Shown here piece by piece: positions 6,925 to 13,792 of a stretch of 64,000 bases of DNA (position 1 is the stretch's first letter; each line of letters opens with the position of its first letter). This DNA comes from Clostridiales bacterium. GTDB taxonomy: Bacteria; Bacillota; Clostridia; Christensenellales; Aristaeellaceae. The stretch is from NCBI GenBank assembly GCA_022787165.1, contig JALFVL010000025.1:1-64000 (forward strand), written 5' to 3'. The notes under the pieces are model-generated. The model saw only the letters and a list, made by a program, of their open reading frames with translations. It searched no databases and was not told the DNA's origin. A program made the position numbers and the translations under genes.

Positions 6925-7683
6925 TCATTTTTCGCCGAGGATGAAGGGGAGATAGTAGGCCGTCTGCTTATACCACCAGTCCCAGTCGTGGTTGACGTCG
7001 TAGCCCCAGAAGTTGACCCAGCCGTTGATGCCCTTGCGCCTGAGAACGCCGTCAAGCCGCGCGGTGCTCGCTTTGAGCACATCCTCCCACGCGCCCTGGC
7101 CGACGCAGATGATGATTTTGCGCTCGTTGTACATACGGATGTACGGATGATCCGCCGGGAGGCCGGCGAGGTAGTCGCACGGGGAATTTGCGTAGACGAG
7201 ATCGTCCATGTAATCGCCGAAGGCATCCCTGGAGTCGTAGACGCCGGAGAGGGCGAGCACGCTGTCAAACAGATCCGGACGGCGGAAGAAGAGATTCGCG
7301 GCATGCTGCGCGCCCATCGAGCAGCCAAAGGTCGTGATGCTCTCCTGGTGCCAGTTGCGCTCGCCGGCGAGATGATGGATCGTCGGCACCATCTCCTCGA
7401 CGATGTAGCGGTACCAGCGCTCGTGCTGCTCAATGCGCTGGCGCGGATTGCCGCCCTTGTTGGCCCAGGTCTCGTTGTCGATGGTGTCGATGGAGAAGAC
7501 CATGACCTTGCCCTCGTCAATCCACGGGCGGAAGACGTCGTCCATGTGGAAGTTTTCAAAGTCGAAGAAGCGGCCTGCCTGGCAGGGAATGAAGAGGACG
7601 GGCTTGCCGCGATGGCCGTAGACCTTGAACTCCATATCACGACCGAGGCAGTGGGAATAATTCTTGAAATAACGGATTTCCAT
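6925..7683 (-). CDS. Esterase D-family alpha/beta hydrolase
   Basis: 252 residues, no signal peptide, so cytoplasmic. The nucleophile elbow is GCSMGA (GxSxG form) after TTFG; a late VNHDWDWW gives the catalytic His and the Asp is likely in the preceding loop (KIIICVGQGAWED). This is the putative-esterase (esterase D/FrsA-like) family; substrate unknown. ATG 7683 is preceded by AAAGGAGATTCAACC; the 46-codon extension upstream has no ribosome site. It is the first gene of a unit with the ATP-grasp gene. A ligase coupled to a hydrolase suggests synthesis and trimming of an amide or ester conjugate; this is inference. Confidence 0.8.
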   Translation of the reverse strand: MEIRYFKNYSHCLGRDMEFKVYGHRGKPVLFIPCQAGRFFDFENFHMDDVFRPWIDEGKVMVFSIDTIDNETWANKGGNPRQRIEQHERWYRYIVEEMVPTIHHLAGERNWHQESITTFGCSMGAQHAANLFFRRPDLFDSVLALSGVYDSRDAFGDYMDDLVYANSPCDYLAGLPADHPYIRMYNERKIIICVGQGAWEDVLKASTARLDGVLRRKGINGWVNFWGYDVNHDWDWWYKQTAYYLPFILGEK

Positions 7684-7861
7684 GGTTGAATCTCCTTTGT
7701 AAGCGATGATGAGGGCATGCATAGAAATAAGTATAAAACAGAGGATGAAATCTGTCAATTCGAAGCAGGGAATTTGTTGGCCTTTCTGGCTCTTTTTGGT
7801 GGATGTGCTCCGAAAAAACAAAGAAAAATGACGCTTGTGTTCACGCGCGTCCGGTTGACAG

Positions 7862-7898
7862 ATGGTAAAGAAAGGCGCCGCGTCAGCGGCGCGGCGCC
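7862..7898 (-). terminator. Terminator behind the DUF4397-type gene
   Basis: Stem GGCGCCGCG (7874-7882) with CGCGGCGCC (7890-7898), followed on the minus strand by CTTTCTTT. Confidence 0.65.
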
Positions 7899-7903
7899 TG
7901 TTC

Positions 7904-8872
7904 TCAGTCCTCGATGACCAGCGTCGTTACGGCGTTGCAACCGGGGCCGCTGCTCACAAGATAGACGCTGTAGCGACGTCCGCTCTGCACCTGCAGGTAG
8001 AGCGTGGCGACCGTATCGGGCAGCGGATTGGTACCGATGAACGCGCTGTCGAGCGTCTCGATGTCGGTGTAGGCAGGAGCGGGGAGCAGATTCGTCTCGG
8101 CAAAGAGAAACTGATATGCGCCCGACGCGATGCGCTTGGCACTGGTCGTCTCCTTGAAGCGCACGTCCGCAAAGACGACGCGCCCGTCAGAGAGCAGCAC
8201 GTCAATCGGGCCGCTGTTGTAGGCAAGGTTGCCGACGCGGAAGGTTGCGCCTTGTCCGGCTGGCGCGCAGCAGGCGTCCGAGATCTGCACGAGCTCCAGC
8301 CCTCCGGCGCGGTTGACGATGGCGACCGTGTAGCGTTCGCCGCGCACAAACGGCAGCGTCCTTTGCAGATAGATGTAGCCATCCTGTCCCGCCACCGTGA
8401 TCGTCTGATACCCAGAGGGCAGGCGAACGTAGGCGGAAACCGACGAGGCGCCCAGCAGCGGCACAGCCAGCGAGCTGCCGATGTAGACGCGCAGCGGGCG
8501 GTAGCCGTAGGCCGCGTTGAGAAAGCGCGCAGCGGCATGACCGGCGTAGACCGGCGCGCTCCCGCTGCCGGGCAGGGGCTGGATGGCGCCGCCGGGGATC
8601 AAGGGTGTGCCCGGCGTAGGCGTGGGGATGGAGGGAACGCTTGGGGTTGGCGTGGAGGGGGTCTGCCCGCCGCCGGGGCCGGGGTAGACGGGGAAGCTCT
8701 GCTCGGGTGTCGGAAGGGGAACGACGGGAATCTGGCTCTCATCAGGCCCGGGGTAGACGGGGAAGCTCTGCTCGGGCGTCGGGAGGGGAACGACGGGAAT
8801 CTGCCCCTCGTCAACGGCGGGCATATCTCCTTCAGCGGGCAGCGAAGGAGTGGGAAGATTACGGTTTTCCAT
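7904..8872 (-). CDS. DUF4397-type protein with proline-rich repeat N-terminus
   Basis: 322 residues. Residues 1-100 are Pro-rich and include two near-identical 23-residue repeats (QIPVVPLPTPEQSFPVYPGP plus three residues). Two DUF4397-like beta domains follow: AARFLNAAYGYRPLRVYIGS with VRLPSGYQTITV, then a second half (GNLAYNSGPIDVLL...VRFKETTSAKRIASG). DUF4397 proteins are usually envelope-attached, but this one has no signal peptide or sortase motif, so export would need another route. The ATG has no ribosome site within 15 bases; AAAGGAGG lies about 30 bases upstream, separated from it by a perfect hairpin (see 8879-8900). Confidence 0.7.
   Translation of the reverse strand: MENRNLPTPSLPAEGDMPAVDEGQIPVVPLPTPEQSFPVYPGPDESQIPVVPLPTPEQSFPVYPGPGGGQTPSTPTPSVPSIPTPTPGTPLIPGGAIQPLPGSGSAPVYAGHAAARFLNAAYGYRPLRVYIGSSLAVPLLGASSVSAYVRLPSGYQTITVAGQDGYIYLQRTLPFVRGERYTVAIVNRAGGLELVQISDACCAPAGQGATFRVGNLAYNSGPIDVLLSDGRVVFADVRFKETTSAKRIASGAYQFLFAETNLLPAPAYTDIETLDSAFIGTNPLPDTVATLYLQVQSGRRYSVYLVSSGPGCNAVTTLVIED
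8681..8818 (-). repeat. 69-base tandem repeat inside the DUF4397-type gene
   Basis: Two adjoining, almost identical units of 69 bases encode the repeated QIPVVPLPTPEQSFPVYPGP segment. They share the core GGGAAGCTCTGCTCGG and differ at a few third positions. Such repeats can vary in number between strains. Confidence 0.7.
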
Positions 8873-8875
8873 GAT

Positions 8876-8915
8876 GCATGGACGGAGGAAGACCTCCGTC
8901 CGCCTCCTTTCAAGG
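8876..8915 (-). promoter_or_regulatory. Ribosome site separated from start codon by a hairpin
   Basis: On the minus strand AAAGGAGG is followed by a perfect stem, GGACGGAGG - TCTT - CCTCCGTCC, and then ATGCATC before the start ATG at 8872. If the 22-base hairpin folds, the ribosome site comes to about eight to nine bases from the ATG; unfolded, it is too far away. Confidence 0.5.
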
Positions 8916-9035
8916 CGGGATACTGCATCGTATGCGCCGCGTGGCGGACGGGTTCAAATCAAATCCTCCATGATGCCCATACTTACCTGCTCACCGGGAA
9001 GCTTGATGCAATTTGCGTGAAAACGAAAAAAGGGC

Positions 9036-9064
9036 TTGACAATGCGCCCCTATTATCATATAAT
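9036..9064 (+). promoter_or_regulatory. Consensus promoter of the serine tRNA genes
   Basis: -35 TTGACA (9036-9041), 17-base spacer, -10 TATAAT (9059-9064): a perfect sigma-A promoter 24 bases before the first tRNA gene. Confidence 0.9.
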
Positions 9065-9087
9065 ACCTTTGCTGGTTCGATTGCGAT

Positions 9088-9176
9088 GGAGAGATGGCCG
9101 AGCGGTTTATGGCGCTGGTCTTGAAAACCAGTGATACCGAAAGGTACCGGGGGTTCGAATCCCTCTCTCTCCGCCA
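9088..9176 (+). tRNA. tRNA-Ser(TGA)
   Basis: 89 bases with encoded CCA. Acceptor arm GGAGAGA/TCTCTCC, anticodon arm CTGGT-CTTGAAA-ACCAG with anticodon TGA, long class II variable arm, T-arm GGGGGTTCGAATCCC. Reads UCN serine codons. Confidence 0.97.
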
Positions 9177-9197
9177 TATTTGCATATCACCGGTCTT

Positions 9198-9289
9198 GCA
9201 GAAGTACCCAAGAGGCCGAAGGGGCTCCCCTGCTAAGGGAGTAGGCTGCGTGAAGCGGCGCGAGGGTTCAAATCCCTCCTTCTGCGCCA
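9198..9289 (+). tRNA. tRNA-Ser(GCT)
   Basis: 92 bases with encoded CCA. Acceptor arm GCAGAAG/CTTCTGC, anticodon arm CTCCC-CTGCTAA-GGGAG with anticodon GCT, long variable arm, T-arm GAGGGTTCAAATCCCTC. Reads AGC/AGU. Its last 16 bases before CCA recur twice downstream. Confidence 0.97.
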
Positions 9290-9444
9290 GAAAAAGCCTT
9301 GACGGAGTGTCAGGGCTTTTTCCTTTTGCTGAGAGTCTTTTATACGAAGGGATTTGAACGGGTCAGCAGTGAATGACAGCCCGGCGGGCTGTCAGAGCTG
9401 ACCCAGCCTGCCCCGCAGGGCAGGGCAAGATCCCTCCTTCTGCG
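9290..9444 (+). repeat. tRNA-end-anchored palindromic unit 1
   Basis: About 155 bases: terminator hairpin, a reverse-complement echo of the tRNA T-arm (AAGGGATTTGAAC), a nested perfect palindrome (GGGTCAGC...GACAGCCCGGCGGGCTGTC...GCTGACCC, 9359-9404), and finally ATCCCTCCTTCTGCG, which is the 3' end of tRNA-Ser(GCT). Unit 2 repeats all of this at over 90 per cent identity. Confidence 0.8.
9291..9321 (+). terminator. Terminator of the tRNA-Ser pair (unit 1)
   Basis: AAAAAGCCTTGAC with GTCAGGGCTTTTT, directly after the tRNA. An almost identical terminator recurs in the second unit at 9449-9480. Confidence 0.85.
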
Positions 9445-9597
9445 TAAGAAAAAAGCCTTGATGGAGTGTCAGGGCTTTTTCCTTTGCTGAGAGTCTTTTA
9501 TACGAAGGGATTTGAACGGGTCAGCAGTGAATGACAGCCCGGTGGGCTGTCAGAGCTGACCCAGCCTGCCACGCAGGGCAAGATCCCTCCTTCTGCG
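9445..9597 (+). repeat. tRNA-end-anchored palindromic unit 2
   Basis: About 153 bases, the tandem copy of 9290-9444, with a short deletion after CCTGCC and a few substitutions. It again ends in GATCCCTCCTTCTGCG. Together with the tRNA this makes three copies of the tRNA 3' end in direct order (9271-9286, 9429-9444, 9582-9597). Confidence 0.8.
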
Positions 9598-9603
9598 AGA
9601 ATC

Positions 9604-9653
9604 AGCGCTGCCTCAAAATGGCTGAAGCAGGCCATGAGAGGCAGCGCTTTTCC
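9604..9653 (-). terminator. Terminator between the repeat units and the SipL-like gene
   Basis: AGCGCTGCCTC (9604-9614) pairs with GAGGCAGCGCT (9638-9648), with T-rich sequence on the plus side and a weaker one on the minus side, where the SipL-like gene ends. Confidence 0.6.
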
Positions 9654-9670
9654 TTATGCGGTTGCCCGCG

Positions 9671-11173
9671 TCAGCGGCGCAGCGCCAGCAGGGCGCGTTT
9701 CCCGGCCGGACGCAGGCTGTCCGGCGCGACGCGCAGGCGTCTGGCCGTGTCCCAGCGGCTCTCGCCTTCGGCGGGCCAGACGAGCACGAAGCCGTGCTCC
9801 TGCTTTTCGGCCGGGCGCTGGCTGATCTGTGTGATTCCCTCGATGCGCTGCATGCCAAAGCGCATCGTGTGCAGACCGAGCACGCAGCGGATCTCCGCGC
9901 GGTCGCTCGTCGTCGATCCGGCGGCAGCCTCGATCATGCGAATCTGAGCATGCATGCCCTCGCCTGCCTCCACGGGGAAGGTCATCGCAAAGGGTTCACG
10001 GGTGCGCACGGCGTAGGGAACGTCGGAATCGACCGGCAGATAGATCAGCGTGACGCCCATGATGCCCTCCGCGTCGACCCGGCGTCCGGCGGGGAGAACC
10101 GCTGTTAGCGTCGGCTGCACGAATGCGGCCAGCACGGTGGCCACGGGCGGCGCGTCGGGCGGAAGCGCTGCCTGGATGCGCGTGCTCTCGCGCACGTCGG
10201 CAAATTCCTCGCTGGTGAGCGCTTCGATCATCTCCCGGACGGGCTCGACCAGATCGCCGCTCGTGCTGTATACGTCCTCGAGCAGCCGCGTTTGCGTCCG
10301 GCAGCAGAGGCGAAGCTGCACGCGCACCTCGGCCTCGACGCGCAGCGTGCGCCGCTTGTCGACCGCCGCCGAATCGGCCATGACGTCGATGACCTCTGCC
10401 TGCGCGCGCACCAGCGCAGTGTCGGGCAGCTGCGCGTCGAGCACGATCTCGTAGGGCAGCTCGTGTGTCGTGACGACCAGCGGCGCTCCGGCCTCCTGGG
10501 CGCGATGCAGCACGCGCACCTCGACGGTTCCGCTGAGGCCGACACGCCCGCTGCCGCCTGTGATTTCCGGTTCTCCGGCGGAGCCTGTCGCCGTGAGCAC
10601 ATCGCCAACCCCGAGCCTGGCGGGCAGGTCGAACTCCTCGCGGGCCAGGGTCGTCCCCTCGCCCAGCAGCTGCGAGCGGCAGAGCGTGACCTCCTGCGAC
10701 CGGACCTGTAGGGCATCCTCCTGATTGCCGGCGTGAATGTCCGTGATCAACTCCCGCTCAGCGGTCTCCAGTGCGGCAAGGTCGATGCCCAGCAGCGCGC
10801 GCAGCGAGATTCGCCCGTTCGCGGCGATTCCGTCGGTCTCCTCCACGGCGGCGGAGGCCTCCAGGCGCATCGAAGGAGCTGCGCCCGGCAGCCTCAGGGT
10901 GTGCTCGAAATCGCAGCTCGTCTCCAGTGCGCGGATGCGCGTGAGGTCGCCCTGCGTATAGAGCACCTGAAAGCGCACCCTGCCGCGTATGCCCGCCTCG
11001 TTGGAGCCAGCCTGCACTGCCGTCAGATGGCTCTGGGCCTGTACGCTCAGCACGGTGACGGCGTCACGCATGCTCCCCGGCAGCGATGCCTCGCCCTCGA
11101 TGCTGATCTGTTCCCGCGTCTGCGCGGCCATGCGCTCAAAGCGCAGGGTTTCCCGCCTCGTCTCCAATTCCAT
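9671..11173 (-). CDS. sipL: SipL-like spore coat morphogenetic protein (SPOCS/DUF3794 repeats, degenerate LysM)
   Basis: 500 residues, soluble. Several repeats of the SPOCS (DUF3794) beta domain are visible, with the typical pattern of V-x-F-x-V-LY-x-x-x-D (VRFQVLYTQGD near residue 66; VTLIYLPVDSDVPY near 385). The C-terminus has a shortened LysM-like motif (ESRWDTARRLRVAPDSLRPA). In Clostridioides SipL links the coat protein SpoIVA to the spore surface, which makes this a sporulation gene expressed in the mother cell. The ATG at 11173 follows CAGGAGGAAACGCT. The LysM motif is degenerate, so whether it still binds its partner is open. Confidence 0.8.
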   Translation of the reverse strand: MELETRRETLRFERMAAQTREQISIEGEASLPGSMRDAVTVLSVQAQSHLTAVQAGSNEAGIRGRVRFQVLYTQGDLTRIRALETSCDFEHTLRLPGAAPSMRLEASAAVEETDGIAANGRISLRALLGIDLAALETAERELITDIHAGNQEDALQVRSQEVTLCRSQLLGEGTTLAREEFDLPARLGVGDVLTATGSAGEPEITGGSGRVGLSGTVEVRVLHRAQEAGAPLVVTTHELPYEIVLDAQLPDTALVRAQAEVIDVMADSAAVDKRRTLRVEAEVRVQLRLCCRTQTRLLEDVYSTSGDLVEPVREMIEALTSEEFADVRESTRIQAALPPDAPPVATVLAAFVQPTLTAVLPAGRRVDAEGIMGVTLIYLPVDSDVPYAVRTREPFAMTFPVEAGEGMHAQIRMIEAAAGSTTSDRAEIRCVLGLHTMRFGMQRIEGITQISQRPAEKQEHGFVLVWPAEGESRWDTARRLRVAPDSLRPAGKRALLALRR

Positions 11174-11399
11174 AGCGTTTCCTCCTGTCAGCCTGCGAGA
11201 TGGATTCGGTATCGCCCATGCTTATGCGCGCGCAGAGGGGAAAAGAACAACCTCGCGCTGCTGCGGGAAACCGGCAGACACATGATCCGCTGGGGGAGCG
11301 GGCAAGCTATTTGCGCCATGCGGGAGGAAAAGAAGGGGGCCTTCGCCGCATGGATTGGGGAAAAAAGGCGGATTTTGTCAAAATATCCCCATAATCCTA
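11174..11399. other. Gene-free stretch between divergent sipL-like and iscR-like genes
   Basis: Besides the ribosome site of the SipL-like gene on the minus strand I see no gene and no recognisable RNA element here. The first part is GC-rich; the last 50 bases turn AT-rich towards the iscR promoter. Confidence 0.5.
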
Positions 11400-11428
11400 T
11401 TGACGAAGTATGATTTCAGTGCTATACT
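11400..11428 (+). promoter_or_regulatory. Promoter of the iscR-nifS-nifU operon
   Basis: -35 TTGACG (11400-11405), 17-base spacer, -10 TATACT (11423-11428). IscR-family proteins commonly repress their own operon from a site over the promoter. Confidence 0.75.
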
Positions 11429-11492
11429 GTCATGCGGACCAAAACCGGCATGATGCCGGCTGCATCGCCGACAAAGGACGGAGGAAAGGCAC

Positions 11493-11945
11493 ATGATGAT
11501 CTCGACCAAAGGACGATATGCCCTGAGAATCATGATCGACCTGGCGCAGCACGACGGGGACATGCCCGTCAGCGTGCGGGAGATTGCGCAGAGACAGGAC
11601 ATTTCGGGGAAGTATATGGAGCAGATCATCAGCGTGCTCACGCGCTCGAGTCTGCTTCGCAGCGTTCGCGGCGCGCAGGGCGGTTATCATCTCGCCAAGG
11701 CGCCGGAGGAGATCACCGTAGGCATGATCCTGCGGGCGACGGAGGGCGACCTCGCCCCGGCGGAGTGCGTGACGACCGGGGTGCAATCCTGCGAGCGCAG
11801 CGGCATCTGCCCATCTCAGCGCGTGTTTCAGAAGGTTTACAGCGCAATTAACGACGTCATCGACGGCGTCACGCTGAAGGACCTGATGCCTGAGGAGCCG
11901 CCGCAGGAGCCGTCTCGCGCCAAAAAAACGCGCAGCTGCGTCTGA
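11493..11945 (+). CDS. iscR: Rrf2/IscR family iron-sulfur regulator
   Basis: 150 residues. Residues 1-65 form the Rrf2 winged helix (STKGRYALRIMIDLAQHDGD with RSSLLRSVRGAQGGYHLAKA). Three cysteines (Cys92, Cys100, Cys106 in ECVTTGVQSCERSGICPS) match the cluster-binding set of IscR. Role: senses cluster supply and controls nifS-nifU downstream. The ribosome site GGAGGAAAGGCAC fits ATG 11493 or the adjoining ATG 11496. The gene before nifS and nifU in the same direction supports IscR over CymR, although the latter is a close relative. Confidence 0.85.
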   Translation: MMISTKGRYALRIMIDLAQHDGDMPVSVREIAQRQDISGKYMEQIISVLTRSSLLRSVRGAQGGYHLAKAPEEITVGMILRATEGDLAPAECVTTGVQSCERSGICPSQRVFQKVYSAINDVIDGVTLKDLMPEEPPQEPSRAKKTRSCV

Positions 11946-12042
11946 CCGGTATCGGATTTTTCGACTTGTGGGAATCCTCGGGCGCGGCCCGGTGGACTCT
12001 CAAAACCATACACTGTGACATCAATGGGAGGTTTTTCATTCG

Positions 12043-13215
12043 ATGATTTACATGGACAACGCAGCCACGACGAGGCTGAGTGAGCGCGCGTTTGAGGCGA
12101 TGCGCCCGTACATGATGGAGCAGTACGCCAACGCGGCCGGCACATACAGCTTTGCCGCGGCCAGCAGCGAGGCCATCGAGAAGGCACGCGCGCAGGTGGC
12201 CTCCGTCATCGGCGCTCGCAGCAGCGAAATTTTCTTCACCAGCGGCGGAACCGAAAGCGACAACTGGGCGCTCAAGGGCGCTGTGCTCGCCAGCCCGAAG
12301 CCGAAAAAGCACATCATCATCTCCGCCATTGAGCATCATGCGATTCTGCACAGTGCTCAGGCGCTGGAGCGGCAGGGCGTCGAGGTGACCGTCATGCCGG
12401 TCGACGCGGACGGCATGGTCGATCCCGCGGCGGTGGAGGCGGCAATCCGCCCGGAGACTGTGCTCATCTCGATCATGGCGGCCAACAACGAGATCGGAAC
12501 GATCGAGCCGCTGGAGGCGATCGGCGAGGCAGCCCATCGCCACGGTGTGCTCTTCCACACCGACGCGGTGCAGGCCTTTGGTCACATTCCGCTTGACGTG
12601 GAGAAGATGCACATCGACCTGCTCTCCGCCAGCGCGCACAAGTTCCACGGCCCCAAGGGCGTGGGTCTGCTTTACATCCGCAAGGGCGTGAAGCTTGGCG
12701 TGTTTATGGATGGCGGCGCGCAGGAAAAGAAGCGCCGCGCGGGTACGAGCAATGTGCCGGGCATCGTCGGCATGGGCGTCGCCGCAGAGCAGGCGAGGGC
12801 GCAGATGGAGGCGGTCATCGCCTCGGAATCCGCCGTGCGCGATCATCTGATCGAGCGCATCGAGAAGGAAATCCCTTATGCCAAGCTCAACGGCCACAGG
12901 GAAAAGCGCCTGCCGGGCAATGTCAACTTCTGCTTCCGCTTTATCGAGGGCGAGAGCATGCTGATGCTGTTGGATGCCGAGGGCATCTGCGCCTCCAGCG
13001 GCAGTGCCTGCACGAGTGGCTCGCTTGATCCGAGTCATGTGCTGCTGGCGATTGGCCTGCCGCATGAGATTGCGCATGGCTCCCTGCGCCTCTCGCTGAG
13101 CGAGGAGACGACGATGGCAGACGCGGACAAGGTTGTCGACAGCCTCAAGGTCATCATTCCGCGCCTGCGGAGCATGTCCCCGCTTTACGAGGATTTTGTC
13201 AGGCATCAGCAATAA
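12043..13215 (+). CDS. nifS: Cysteine desulfurase (NifS/IscS type)
   Basis: 390 residues, full length. Starts MIYMDNAATT, the PLP-fold N-terminus; the PLP lysine is Lys200 in SASAHKFHGPKG and the catalytic Cys323 lies in ASSGSACTSGS, whose long loop marks a group I (IscS/NifS) enzyme. It takes sulfur from cysteine as a persulfide and hands it to the scaffold NifU encoded 24 bases downstream. It sits after the Rrf2 regulator, completing the minimal clostridial iron-sulfur assembly operon. Confidence 0.95.
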   Translation: MIYMDNAATTRLSERAFEAMRPYMMEQYANAAGTYSFAAASSEAIEKARAQVASVIGARSSEIFFTSGGTESDNWALKGAVLASPKPKKHIIISAIEHHAILHSAQALERQGVEVTVMPVDADGMVDPAAVEAAIRPETVLISIMAANNEIGTIEPLEAIGEAAHRHGVLFHTDAVQAFGHIPLDVEKMHIDLLSASAHKFHGPKGVGLLYIRKGVKLGVFMDGGAQEKKRRAGTSNVPGIVGMGVAAEQARAQMEAVIASESAVRDHLIERIEKEIPYAKLNGHREKRLPGNVNFCFRFIEGESMLMLLDAEGICASSGSACTSGSLDPSHVLLAIGLPHEIAHGSLRLSLSEETTMADADKVVDSLKVIIPRLRSMSPLYEDFVRHQQ

Positions 13216-13239
13216 ACCCGAAGATGGAGGATAAGCGAT

Positions 13240-13674
13240 ATGTACACCGAAAAGGTTATGGATCATTTCATGCATCCGCGCAATGTCGGCGAGATTGAGG
13301 ACGCCAGCGGCGTGGGCACCGTCGGCAACGCGAAGTGCGGCGACATCATGCGCATCTACCTGGACATTGACGAGAACCAGATCGTCCGTGACGCGAAGTT
13401 CAAGACGTTCGGCTGCGGCGCGGCAATTGCGACCAGCTCCATGGCGACGGAGATGATCATCGGCAAGACCGTGCAGGAGGCGCTGGAGGTCACCAACAAG
13501 GCTGTCATGGAGGCGCTGGGCGGTCTGCCGCCGGTCAAGGTGCATTGCTCGCTGCTGGCGGAGCAGGCCGTGCATGCGGCGCTGTGGGACTACGCACAGA
13601 AGAAGGGCATTGTCATCGAGGGCCTCAAGCCCCCGGTCAACGACGTGGATGAGCTTGACGAGGAGGAGGGCTGA
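13240..13674 (+). CDS. nifU: Iron-sulfur cluster scaffold protein NifU/IscU
   Basis: 144 residues. The three cluster ligands Cys33 (NAKCGD, with Asp35), Cys59 (TFGCGAA) and Cys103 (VHCSLLA) are in place. The protein lacks the ferredoxin-like and C-terminal domains of full NifU, so it is the IscU-like type used by Clostridia. It accepts sulfur from NifS and passes the cluster to target proteins. The start follows GGAGGATAAGCGAT; an acidic tail (DELDEEEG) ends it. Confidence 0.95.
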   Translation: MYTEKVMDHFMHPRNVGEIEDASGVGTVGNAKCGDIMRIYLDIDENQIVRDAKFKTFGCGAAIATSSMATEMIIGKTVQEALEVTNKAVMEALGGLPPVKVHCSLLAEQAVHAALWDYAQKKGIVIEGLKPPVNDVDELDEEEG

Positions 13675-13700
13675 AGCTCTCTGACCTCCGCGCAGAAATC

Positions 13701-13762
13701 AAAAAGACAGGCTGCTGTGCCGGTTCCGGTCCTCCCGGAGCTCAGGCACAGCGGCCTGCTTT
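13701..13762 (+). terminator. Terminator of the iron-sulfur operon
   Basis: CAGGCTGCTGTGCC (13708-13721) pairs with GGCACAGCGGCCTG (13745-13758), then CTTTC. On the minus strand CTTTTTGA follows, so it can also end the convergent gene. Confidence 0.7.
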
Positions 13763-13792
13763 CATCTATATGCTGCTGTTGGCTGTCCGGCG

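Noticed and set aside
8879..8966. tRNA-like sequence before the serine tRNAs (GGAGGAAGACC ... GGGTTCAAATC ... TCCTCCA)
   Set aside because: The ends pair and a T-arm-like GGGTTCAAATC is present, but no acceptable D-arm or anticodon loop (no U33) can be formed; also tested as tRNA-Sec and rejected.
9290..9597. CRISPR array
   Set aside because: Repeat units are about 155 bases, just two in number, and contain palindromes and tRNA ends; no short spaced repeats and no cas gene.
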